From positions 1,364,503-1,398,178 of the forward strand of contig BCIH01000003.1 of assembly GCA_002897115.2 (NCBI GenBank): a stretch of DNA of 33,676 nt. The letters run 5' to 3'. Below the pieces are notes generated by a model. That model was given only the letters and a program-made list of their open reading frames with translations. It was not told the origin of the DNA and did no database searches. The DNA comes from Prototheca cutis. Taxonomy: Eukaryota; Chlorophyta; Trebouxiophyceae; Chlorellales; Chlorellaceae. Positions 21,901 through 30,742 of this stretch are shown here, one piece after another; the stretch's first letter is position 1; each line of letters begins with the position of its first letter. The position numbers and the translations under genes are program-made.

Positions 21901-24197
21901 TCGGTCACGCTGGCATCAGGTATGCTCGGTGTGGCTGGAAGCCCACCGCCGCCGCTGGCAACGGCGATCGCTTCCGGACGTCGCCTGCTGCAAGGCGGTG
22001 CTGTGGGCCCTCCACCACCATGGTCGCCGCCGGCGACGGTGGGGAACGGAACTGCTGCCACTCCACCGCCAGAAACCGGCGCTTCCCCACCAAGCTCGGC
22101 CCCAGCCCCGGCCCCGGCACCGGGACATGACACGTGGTCGGCCGATGTCACGGTCCTGGTCAATGCCAGCAGCATGGCTGGTGCGGAGCTGGTGGCCCTC
22201 AAGCTCAATCAGTCGTTGACTGCATTGGAAGAGGACGTAGCGGTGCTACTGGCCCAGGCCGCCGTTGCGCCGGTCAGTGGTCCTAGCCCCAGCGTCGACA
22301 CCAGTCTGTCGGCGCTTGTGGCCGACACAAACCTTACGCGGACATCAAACGCCCTCCTGACGCCGTACACAGCGGCCAACACATCGCTGACGACCAGCGA
22401 TCTNCGTGCGGGCGTCTACGCCACGCTGCAGGGCATTGTCAATGCCGCTGTGATCAAGGCCGATCTCGTCACCGCAGGCATGCCCAGCACCATCGTCGTG
22501 ACCATGGAGAATGTACGTCTGTTGTTGTGTGTGTGTGTGTTGGGGGGGGGGGTCTAGTCTGTTTTTTGGGGGATTGGGGGGCTGGGCAGGGTCTGAGCGG
22601 CTTGAGGGACGTAGACTGTATTAGAATTTTGGGGGGAGTCTTGAACAAGACCAGCTACCCTGGCCTGAGTACAGGAGGTGACACACATGGGCAACGACTG
22701 CCCGCTGCTCGCTCTCACCATGATACAACACAAACAAATCACAAACAGACGCTGGCGTACCAGCAGTCGACAGGCACGACGCCGCCGGCGTCGACGCCGC
22801 CGCCAGTGGGGCCAGACACCGGCGGGTCGAGCGGGCCTCCCTTTTGGGCATGGATCATCCTAGGCGTGGGCCTGGCGTTGCTCGCGCTCGTGCTGGGGTA
22901 CCTGGGTCTTCGCGCCTGGCGTAAACGCCGGAGGGTGGCCGCTGCTGCCGCAGGTGCTGCGGCAAGTGCTGTGCAATCCAAGCATGGATCCTCAGCGCCC
23001 GGGAGTGCTGTCGACTCGAGCGCTTGGACGTCGGGGCCCCGGGCTGCATCGGAGTGGGGCGGCGCGTCGTTGCTGCCGACCGTGTCTGTATCCACGTTGG
23101 GCGTGTCTCCAAAGCCCAGCGGGCCTGTCGGGTCCCTGGGTCGTGGGGGATCCGGTCTTTCAGGCCGCAGCGGCACAGACTGGGCTGTTGCTGACTCGGC
23201 AGCCGTCGGCCTGCCCACCGGCGGTGCTCTCCACCCTGCGAGTGCCGACGGCAGTGCCCGGGGGTCCCGGGGGGTGCCGGGCTTGTCCTCGCTGGAAGAG
23301 GACGGCGGCCTGGGCTCGGGGATGTCGAACACCATTCTCACCGGCGCAGGCTCGGGCACGTCGAGCGTGGCCATCGTCGCTGGCGCTGTGGGCGGCACAG
23401 CAGCAGGTGCAGCGGTGGCGGCAGCGGTCGGTCTCGCCGGCGGCTGGCGCTCGCCGACGCGGTCGGCCAGCTCACAGCGTGGCCCGCAGAAGACGGTATA
23501 CGAGGCAGCGCTCCCTACAGAACTGGACCCCAGCGAGGATTCTGGGGACGAAGCGTTGGCGAGTGCCGAGGCCCCGCAGGGCGAGGCCCCTCTTGCGGGC
23601 CTGCCTGTGGTCCAAGTCCTCCGGGCAGAGCGCCTGCGCGGCGGCGGCGGTTCGGCGGGGTCGACGCCCACGCTCTTCACGCGCATCCTTCAGGACCGCA
23701 CTGCCGGGCTGAACATGGGTGCCGTGTTTGCCGAGGACTGGGTCATCGCCGAGGGGACCTACCTCACCGAGACCTACTTGATCAAGTGGGGTTTTTTTTG
23801 GGGGGGGGGGGGGGGGGGGGGCTATTGTTATTGGAGGGGCTTAGGGGGGTTTGTTGGATTCATTGGGTGTCGTGCAAAGAAAGGGCGTGCTTCGTCCTTG
23901 AGCGGCTACAGTTCTCAACTCCTGTCCAAACAACACCCCCCTCCATCACCACCATCACCCTAGATTTGGTGTCGACCGCATCACCGGCGACCCCGTGTCC
24001 ATCAAGTTTTTCTCCCAAGTCGNTCGAGGGGATGTGTGGGTGGGTGGGCGGGTGCAGGTCGTTCCACTGCCCTGCCAACCCAGGACCGCTGCGNCAGCGG
24101 TCCACTTGTCCAGTGCAACCCCCCTTTTCCATGGACAATGCTTCTCTCGGACAATAATTCCCTCCAACGCTAGCTCGCACATACAATCCCAACACGT

Positions 24198-24271
<74 letters not shown>

Positions 24272-25029
24272 CCTCGCAGGCAGCAGAGTACCGAAACGAA
24301 CTGGCGCTGCATGCACTGGGCCTGCCGGCACTGCACTTTTCGCCGTTGTTAGGGCATGGCGACGGCGACGACGAGGTCCCCGCCTACATCGTGACCCCTC
24401 GCGGCGACTTTACGCTGGCAGAGCTGCTGGGGTCGGGACGGCGCTTGCCCGGTCCCCAGTGCACGGTGCTCGCCAGCGACGCGGCTGGAGCGCTGGCGGC
24501 GTTGCATGCCCGGGGCGGCGTGTTTGGCGCGCTGACCCCACGTGATCTGGCCTTTTTCGGGCGAGAGGGGCGGTGGAAGTTGACGGGTGGCGAGGCCTGG
24601 ANGCGGAGGGGGGCGGGCGTGGAGCTGGCCGCTCCGTTACGGTACGCCGCGCCCGAGCTGGCGGCGGCTGATGTCGCGGGCGAAGCCGAGCTCGCAAACG
24701 CGGCCCCGGCACTGGACTCGTGGGCGCTGGGCGTCGTGCTGTTCGAGGCACTGGCGGGGCAGCCGCTGCTGGACCCAGGCGCGGACGACGAGGCCGTGCT
24801 GAGGGCGCTGCTGGGGTACACGGCCCTGCCCACCGAGGGAGTGCAGGGCGTTCTGGCGACGACCGAGCTGCCACCGCACGCCGCGCGCCTGCTGCGCCAC
24901 CTTGTTCGACGCCACCCGGAGCGCCGATGGGACGCGGCGCGTGTGACGCGCTGCAACTACCTCCGCGCCGCGGGCGACCTCGCGTCCCTTCGCATCTTCA
25001 CTGGTGGCAACGGAGGCAGTGCCATGTGA
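18961..25029 (+). CDS. LRR and proline-rich receptor-like pseudokinase (single-pass membrane protein)
   Basis: Exons 18961-18985, 19063-19232, 19375-20140, 21020-22512, 22749-23785, 23964-24018 and 24280-25029 join in phase to about 1431 residues. Order: hydrophobic signal sequence (LLSVCLPVALCLAQLLG); LRR N-cap SPDPCTWEGVVCDG; about five plant-type LRRs (residues 85-190); Pro/Ala/Ser-rich extensin-like stalk (about 321-528); two globular extracellular segments, the first followed by RRLLQ; transmembrane helix about 850-874 then RKRRR; long Gly/Ser-rich juxtamembrane part; kinase fold (about 1145-1400). The kinase keeps beta3 Lys1178 (SIKFF), an alpha-C Glu (YRNE), APE (AAPEL) and DSWALG. It lacks a GxGxxG loop, has FGALTP in place of HxDLKP, and TGGE in place of DFG. 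It is therefore probably catalytically inactive. The start exon and the 879-base intron 20141-21019 are the least certain parts; a split into two genes is possible but phase and sequence favour one. Confidence 0.7.
20141..21019 (+). other. Long intron (879 bases) of the receptor gene
   Basis: It starts GTGTGC after PEPG and ends CCGCAG before GFVAPSPG, joining in phase and linking two Pro-rich stretches. It is several times longer than other introns here. No internal gene or structured RNA is seen; open frames inside carry no domain. Confidence 0.6.
23800..23821 (+). repeat. G22 homopolymer near a 5' splice site
   Basis: A run of 22 G, preceded by eight T, lies 14 bases after the donor at 23786 of the receptor gene. 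In the transcript this is a poly-G tract able to form a quadruplex close to the 5' splice site. Confidence 0.8.
24199..24270 (+). repeat. (CA)n microsatellite, about 36 units, before a receptor-gene 3' splice site
   Basis: An unbroken CA repeat of roughly 72 bases is followed by TCCTCGCAG and the exon that starts at 24280 (AAEYRNEL). It is the sense-strand sequence of the intron, as in HISN4. Confidence 0.9.
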
Positions 25030-25340
25030 TCAAGCACCACAAGGATGCGCTGTGCACGCATGTTTCTCTTTACGTGTTTTGGTAAGGACGCTGTTCAAAG
25101 GCGGTGCCACTCGCTGCTGCCAGGCAGCGAGCAAGTCGTGGATCGTCGTCACACCAATGCAATAGCCCTCCCCCTCCCTTCCCTTGCCCAAACCAATCAA
25201 ACGGGGGTTTTGTCTGCTTGCTCCTCCTCGCTCTCAATAAAAGGCCACCCAGCAGCATGCCGTGGAGGGTTCTGTACCAGAAACAAGGGAATTGCCGCGG
25301 TCCATGTCCACCATGTACACAGTCGGCATCTAGGAAGGTC
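25030..25340. other. Convergent intergenic region
   Basis: These 311 bases lie between the stop codons of the receptor gene (+) and Cnx1G (-) and must hold both 3' ends. An AATAAA-like string occurs near 25236 on the plus strand. No gene is seen. Confidence 0.5.
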
Positions 25341-26293
25341 CTACACCCGGGGGGGGATGCTTTCGGCGGGCATGCGAAAGGCTTTGACTACAGTGTCATG
25401 TGTGTGGATGTCGGGCCCTCCCAGCAGGCGGATGCAGGCCGGGATGGAGACAAACACCTCATCAATCGTCTCACGGATGGCCTTGGGTTTGCCGGGCAGG
25501 TTGAGCAGCAGTGCGCTGCCCCGAATGCCAGCCGTCTGCCGCGACAGCACTGCCGTGGGCACGTGCCGTAGCGAAATGGCACGCATCTGCTCGCCGTACC
25601 CAGGCATCATGCGATCGCACACCTGTGCAATTCAGGCTGGGTGGGCACGTTTGGGGTGGTGCCAGGCTAGGTGGACATGTTCAGCGTTGCGCATCGGATC
25701 ATGATGATCAAAGAGGTGGTTCCACCGCAGCACACTTCAAGATCACCGCCCCGCCCCTACAACAATCGCCGGCCCATTCGCTCCCAGGCCCACCGCTTCC
25801 GTGGCCTCGGGGGTGACATCGCGAGGGGCCGGCCCCGTGCCGCCGGTGGTAACAACAAAACAGCAGCCGCCCTCGTCGACCATGCGCTTGAGGGTCGCCT
25901 CGATCAGTGGCCGCTCGTCAGGGATGCAGGCGTACACGGCATCCCACCTGAACGCATGGCACAGGGGACAGGGAAANGGATGTGAACTGTCTGACACGAG
26001 CAGCCTGGGAACCCCTTCACGCGTGCCTTCCATGGAACGACTCCTTCATGGGCACCAATGATCCNTCCGACCGCCGCCCCCCTTCACAGATGAGCCGAGA
26101 CTGCACGGATGCTCTGCCGGCCGATACCAAGCCCTTACCTTGAGGATATGGCCTCNTGGAAGAACCCTAGTATGGCAGGCCCGCTNAGGTCCTTGTACAC
26201 TCCCGAGTGCGCTCGATCGCTGATGGTGACGATGCCGAACCGGGCGGGCTCGCCCACCTCGCCGGAACCACCCTCGAGGGCCAGGCCCTCCAT
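25341..26293 (-). CDS. CNX1G: Molybdopterin adenylyltransferase (MogA / Cnx1 G-domain type)
   Basis: Exons 26293-26139, 25947-25794 and 25622-25341 join to 196 residues. It begins with a short leader, then ARFGIVTISDRAHSGVYKD and SGPAILGFF. It continues with VYACIPDE, the molybdopterin-binding TTGGTGPAPRDVTPEAT, MMPGYGEQMRAISL, TAVLSRQ and ALLLNLPGKPKAIRE. These are the signatures of MogA and the plant Cnx1 G domain, which adenylates molybdopterin before molybdenum insertion. The cofactor serves nitrate reductase, sulfite oxidase and xanthine dehydrogenase. No MoeA (E) domain is attached on either side, unlike land-plant Cnx1. Both introns are GT-AG and each join restores a conserved motif. 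Two n bases fall in exon 1. An upstream in-frame TAG supports ATG 26293, though a 5' exon is possible. Confidence 0.9.
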
Positions 26294-26561
26294 CCAGGAT
26301 TGCNGTGTGCTGGGATTCTAGTATCTAAAATCTATGCCCCAACTCCATCACTGCTAACATGAACGGAGCGCCGTATCGATGGCGAATGCACCCGGATCGT
26401 CCACTGCCGGTTCCGCTCTCCGTCACCATAGCTGATTGGATTGGTGGGCCAGCAATCCCCAAGACCATTCCCGGTCCTTCCCACAAGCCACTGCAGAAAA
26501 CATTGGTTACAGGGAACCATCCCCAAACATACGCACAGACGAAAGCGAAGAATCTGCCAAA
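26294..26561 (-). other. Intergenic region between PBA1 and CNX1G
   Basis: These 268 bases hold the PBA1 3' end and the CNX1G promoter. No other feature is seen. Confidence 0.5.
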
Positions 26562-27596
26562 TCAGGCGGTNGCAGCGAGTGGGGCTGGGTGGGGGAGTTC
26601 CCCATACATCGGAGGTATTTGGTTGTTGGGCAGGAAGTCACGCTTGGCGCCCGCCGCCGTAATCACAACGGTGCGAATGCAGCCGCCGGAGGAGCCATCG
26701 CGCGCCATGGCGTGGGCCACCGCCTTGCGCACAAAGGCCTTGCACTCCTCCTCCGTCATGCCAGGCTGCGCAGTAGTATNCGAGTGGAGGGAAAACTTGT
26801 CTTTCAAGTTGGGAGACAAAGCAGATAGACGAGGGACCCCGGGAGGGCCCTGACCCGAGCACTGTTGACCTCAACTCGTCCAAAACTCCTGGGTGGGGGA
26901 TTGCACCCCCAACTCTCCGCTGCAGATGCGACGACGATCCCCATTCATTCCCCTTTCCTCAGAGAGAACCCCCCCACACACACCTTCCAGAGCTTGTCAC
27001 AGAGGCCCGTGATGTAGGCAGAGCCAGACCCGCCGATGCTNAAGGGCNTCTTGATCATGGTGCCNCCCAGGGGCACGGCATAGACAGTGCCGCCCTCGGC
27101 CTCGTCCCAGCCGGCAACGATGAGGCCTGCCTGGAGGTGGTTCTTGTTCTGGTACGCCATCTGCTGGGCCAGGCGGGCGGCGGTGTGGACCCGCGGCCGT
27201 GCCCCCGTGTCCATCTCGTGCTGCTCCAGGAACCAGGTCAGGTAGCGGGATATGTTTTGGGTGTCTGCCGCGGAGCCGGAGCGGCAGATGTAGATGGAGT
27301 CGGAGAGGGGTGTGATCTTGTCAGTCACCCGGTTGGCAACGTAGTCGCCCGTGGACGTCCGGGAGTCGGCGCCCAGAACCACACCGCCATCAAAAGTGGC
27401 TGCCATGATGGTCGTCTGCACGTTGGGGGGTAGGGGATGGGTTGGGCGGGGGCTGGCGCCGCTGTGCCGGGTTGAGATCAGTGCCGCAAGCAGGCCGGCC
27501 AAGGCACCCCATTTCTCCCAGAGTAGTGGTCAGGATGCTTACCCCCAGGGACACCGGCTGATCTATCGACGGGACAGCATCACTTCCAAGCCTCAT
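26562..27596 (-). CDS. PBA1: 20S proteasome subunit beta1 (caspase-like)
   Basis: Exons 27596-27543, 27415-26984 and 26765-26562 join to 229 residues, close to the usual ~230. An 18-residue propeptide ends in Gly18 and the mature chain starts at the catalytic Thr19 (TTIMAATFDGGVVLGADSRTSTGDYVANR). Also present are the catalytic Asp in GADSR, Lys in DKITPL, the beta1-type YICRSGSAADTQ, QAGLIVAGWD and IGGSGSAYI. The last exon has ARDGSSGG, with the conserved Ser/Asp/Gly set. It cleaves after acidic residues in the 20S core. It shares orientation with CNX1G, 268 bases upstream of it. Several n bases fall in exon 2 near 27042-27064, so a few residues are unknown. Confidence 0.95.
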
Positions 27597-28438
27597 GGCG
27601 ATTGGAACGCCTGTGGACCACCCCTGTTCCGAACAGCCGTGTGGGAGGAGCTCGGACCCGGCCGATCACTCCAGTCGTGCGCTCCCAGGCCCTGCAGCGC
27701 AACCTCGCGATGCTTCGTGCATTCACCAAAAAATACAGTTCTGTGCATGTCGAATGCATGTGGAGCGTCCTGGCCCTTTCCTGCCAGTTCCAGCTCGTCG
27801 GGGGAGCGCCATTTTCTGCNAGCCTTGTCCCCGCACGGGATGCGGTCTCGAGCCCTGAGAGCCTTCGTCTGGGACTCGAGGACCCCGGCTGCAGCCCGAA
27901 CCCGCGAATGCTAGCCTGTGAAGCAGCTACCCCGCAGTATATTGATCCTCACTTTCTTAGAAAGTCTAGCATCTTTGGGGGTGCCCCTCCACCGCTGGTC
28001 ATGTGTTGACTGACGCGGCGGGGCTACGCAGAAGGTGCATCGCCACCTTGCCCAGACTCTGCAGGTAGCTCAGAAAGGCACCGCTCTCTACCTGGCAGAG
28101 AGTATTGAGCACACGGATGCCAGAATAGGTGTCTGACAGGGACGAAGCATCCCTTTCTGGTGAGTCTGACGGTTCTGTCGGCCATGTGCCGGTGCCGTGG
28201 CTGTCGTACACGGGTGCGACCCCCCCGCCGGTGCATTGGCTTGGGTAGGAGGCATGCATGGCATGCCATGGCCTTGGTGGGACCTATGGCGAGCGGTTGG
28301 CTGGGGTCGGGCGAGCTCGATTCAAATTCGGTTGGCCCGTACCGGAGCCGGAAGGGAATGGGCGGGCAAGCTGGTCCCGGCCTGATGTCCCACTCCCGCA
28401 GGCTCCGGGGCATCGTCAGCAACACCCTGTGAGCATCC
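27597..28438. other. Divergent intergenic region (842 bases)
   Basis: The region lies between the PBA1 start (-) and the coiled-coil gene (+). It contains a plus-strand open frame at 27602-28009 (about 135 codons, one n base) that resembles no family I know. A nested CATGC-rich palindromic patch lies near 28253-28268. No RNA gene was found. It probably holds two promoters, and a small unrecognised gene cannot be excluded. Confidence 0.4.
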
Positions 28439-29850
28439 ATGTTTGTTGGCACCCTGCCATGGCGGTCGGCGCCGGTGGCGCAGGAGGTGGAGTGCACGAG
28501 CCTGAGGGGCGGGTGTCCGGGCTGGGAGCCCGCCACCCCCTCGTCCTGCACCTCTTCTGAGGGCGAGCTGGCCGGGCACAGCTCCTCCGCCGGCTCCAGG
28601 CGGGAGGGCCCCGGCGTCCGTGCCAAGGCCGCGTACTTTGAGGCGCTCATCCGCAGCAACACCACCACCCTGGTCCGGTGCAGCCCTGGCTGCTCTGGGA
28701 CCGTGGAAGAGGTGGTCCGGCCCTCCCGACGAGTAGCGGAGGGAGCCGACGGTTGCGGCGACGGCCCGAGCAGCAGCGTGTGCCTGGCCTCGGTCAGTAG
28801 CCGCCCTGACTTTACCGGGCACGAGATCGAGCTTTGCAATGCCGGCGGCCACGACGATGCTGGCAGTTCTCATGTCGACGACTACGACAACGTCGACGAC
28901 GACGACGACGACGCGTACTCTGAGGTGACCATGACGCTGCGACTGCCCCGCCGACGACGCGAGGCGGTCGCGGCCGACGCAGCTGCGGCGGCGGCCGACG
29001 GCGGCGCGGCGCGTGTGGCCGAGCTGCACGCGCGCGTTGGCGCGCTGGAGTCGTCCCTAGTGCGCAAGGTGGCCGAGTGCGACAACCTGACGCGTGTGGT
29101 GCGCGAGCTGAGCGAGGGCCGGGTCAAGGCCACCGCTGCAAGGGCCGTGCTGGCCGAGAAGCACGCTGAACTCCAGGCCGAGCTGCACCGCATGCACCGC
29201 ATCGCCGAGCTGTCACGCACCGTGTCAAAGGAAAACATGGCCAAGACCTCCAAGACCCAGAGCCAACTGCGCCAGGTCAGTGGTGTGCGTGGTGGAAATG
29301 GGGGTGGTAGAAATTTTGTGGTGTGGTGATGGGGGGAGGGGGCTCGGCTGCGAGAGGAGCAGCGAGTGGGGGACGGGCCCAGATAGATGCGCACGCACTT
29401 GCAATGTGGGCCTGAAACTGGCCTCGAGGTGCTCGGTGGGTGGTGCAATGGCCGCTCCACCCCATCCAAGCGACTGCAGGCCCAGCAGGAGCTGCACTCG
29501 ACGCGGCGACGGGCGGATGGCCTGGAGGAGCGGAACAAGAAGCTGCGGTCAGAGAACCTGGCACTCAGGGTGCGTGTGTCGCGTGTGCGCTGTGTGTGAC
29601 CTGGTTTTGACAACGACGGGGGTTGGCAGGGCCCAACGTCCCACCCGGCGGGACGTGTGCGAACAAGTCCGAGCCTTTGTGTGGCACATGGACCCAACTC
29701 CTCTTCCTCTGACATCCCTGCGTCCCCACCCNCCTCCTCTCGCCTTGGCAGGAAAAGATTGGCCTGCTGGAGCGCTACGACTTTGANCACGTGCAGCAGA
29801 GCGTGTGCATGAGGCAGTACACGCGATGCCGAGTCGCCGAGACCTACTAA
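28439..29850 (+). CDS. Coiled-coil protein of unknown function
   Basis: Exons 28439-29275, 29480-29569 and 29752-29850 join in phase to 341 residues. The N-terminal ~140 residues are Ser/Gly-rich and polar, followed by a very acidic patch (DDYDNVDDDDDDAYSE). From about residue 165 the sequence becomes a long heptad-rich helix with many Ala, Glu, Arg and Leu: AARVAELHARVGALESSL, then AVLAEKHAELQAELHRMHRIAELSR. It continues through exon 2 (NKKLRSENLAL). The C-terminus EKIGLLERYDF-HVQQSVCMRQYTRC looks like a short conserved tail. I do not recognise the family. It may be a scaffold, tether or cytoskeletal adaptor, but the sequence does not say which. The ATG 28439 is the first in this frame; the first ~60 residues are the least certain. 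One n base is in exon 3. Confidence 0.6.
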
Positions 29851-30742
29851 GGNTGCAGGCCTCCAAGCCCCCTAGGAGGAAGCACAAGGGGGCCCAGANN
29901 GTGCACCCCCGGTTCCTCTTTTCCCATCATTTTCATATCAAAGCACATCTTGTTTTCCTCGGGGGCAGCACATCCCTGTCATCGCATGCACCACCCTGGC
30001 CTCTGTGCTCCCTTTTGATTGTTTGGACAGGCAGGGAAAACCTCAACACGCACACCCCTCTGCCTCTGGCCCAGCTCCAGCTGGGGCCCCCATCACTCCC
30101 AGCCGCCCGTTCCTCATCAAAGCCCGACGTGAACCCATGGGCGGCGAATCTTGTACAATTTGAGCCCTTGTTGTTGTGCCTGTACCGAATGCGCTGTAGT
30201 CCTGTGCGAGATCGCAAGTGCGAGTTGCCAGCGGGGCTCGGCAGCTGGCCAAGCTGTCCAGGTCGGGACCACAGTCGACAGGCAGGGGGATGGGGCCGAC
30301 ACCGCCCGGTGCAGTCGCCTTCGGGTTCATTAAACGGACATTATATCCACATTCGAGACGACGAATCGTGTCGGCGTGCAGTGTACAAGCAGATCGCGGG
30401 GGGAGGATCAGGCGTTGCCTTCAGCAAGAAAGCAGGAATGCCGGGTTATGGGGATATGCAAACACGGTCCAATAGGGGTGCTTCAACGTCCGCACCGCAA
30501 GGTCCGTCCGAGGGATGACATACCTTGATCAAGGTCGTTCCATGTCCATTACAAGTTGTTTCAACAAAACCTCGCGGACCGAATCGAGCATTCTTTGCTG
30601 ATTGACGCGTGAGCGTCCCAGCGCTGGCAGCTCCGCACCTTCCTCGCAAGTCTGACCACAGTGGTGCCTTATTCTGTCCTTGAAGTTGGGATTACAGCTT
30701 CTCAACAATAAGACGGACGGCCTGTCGGGGTTGTTGAAGGGC
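29851..30742 (+). other. Intergenic region (892 bases) between two tandem genes
   Basis: It should hold the 3' UTR of the coiled-coil gene and the promoter and 5' UTR of the GT31 gene. A plus-strand frame stays open from the previous gene to 30518. A minus-strand frame at 30529-30771 ends in a helical-looking stretch. Neither resembles a known family. Confidence 0.4.

Noticed and set aside
20853..22208. Long minus-strand frame (451 codons, Gly-rich)
   Set aside because: It is the antisense of the GC-rich proline-rich exon of the receptor gene; Pro codons read backwards give Gly, and it has no domain.
22739..23686. Minus-strand frame of 315 codons
   Set aside because: It mirrors the juxtamembrane exon of the receptor gene and shows no family match.
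18961..25029. Active receptor kinase
   Set aside because: The HRD Asp and DFG Asp are both replaced and no Gly-loop is present, so activity is not supported.
28024..28839. Minus-strand frame of 271 codons
   Set aside because: Arg/Pro/Ser-rich shadow of the coiled-coil gene's first exon; no domain.
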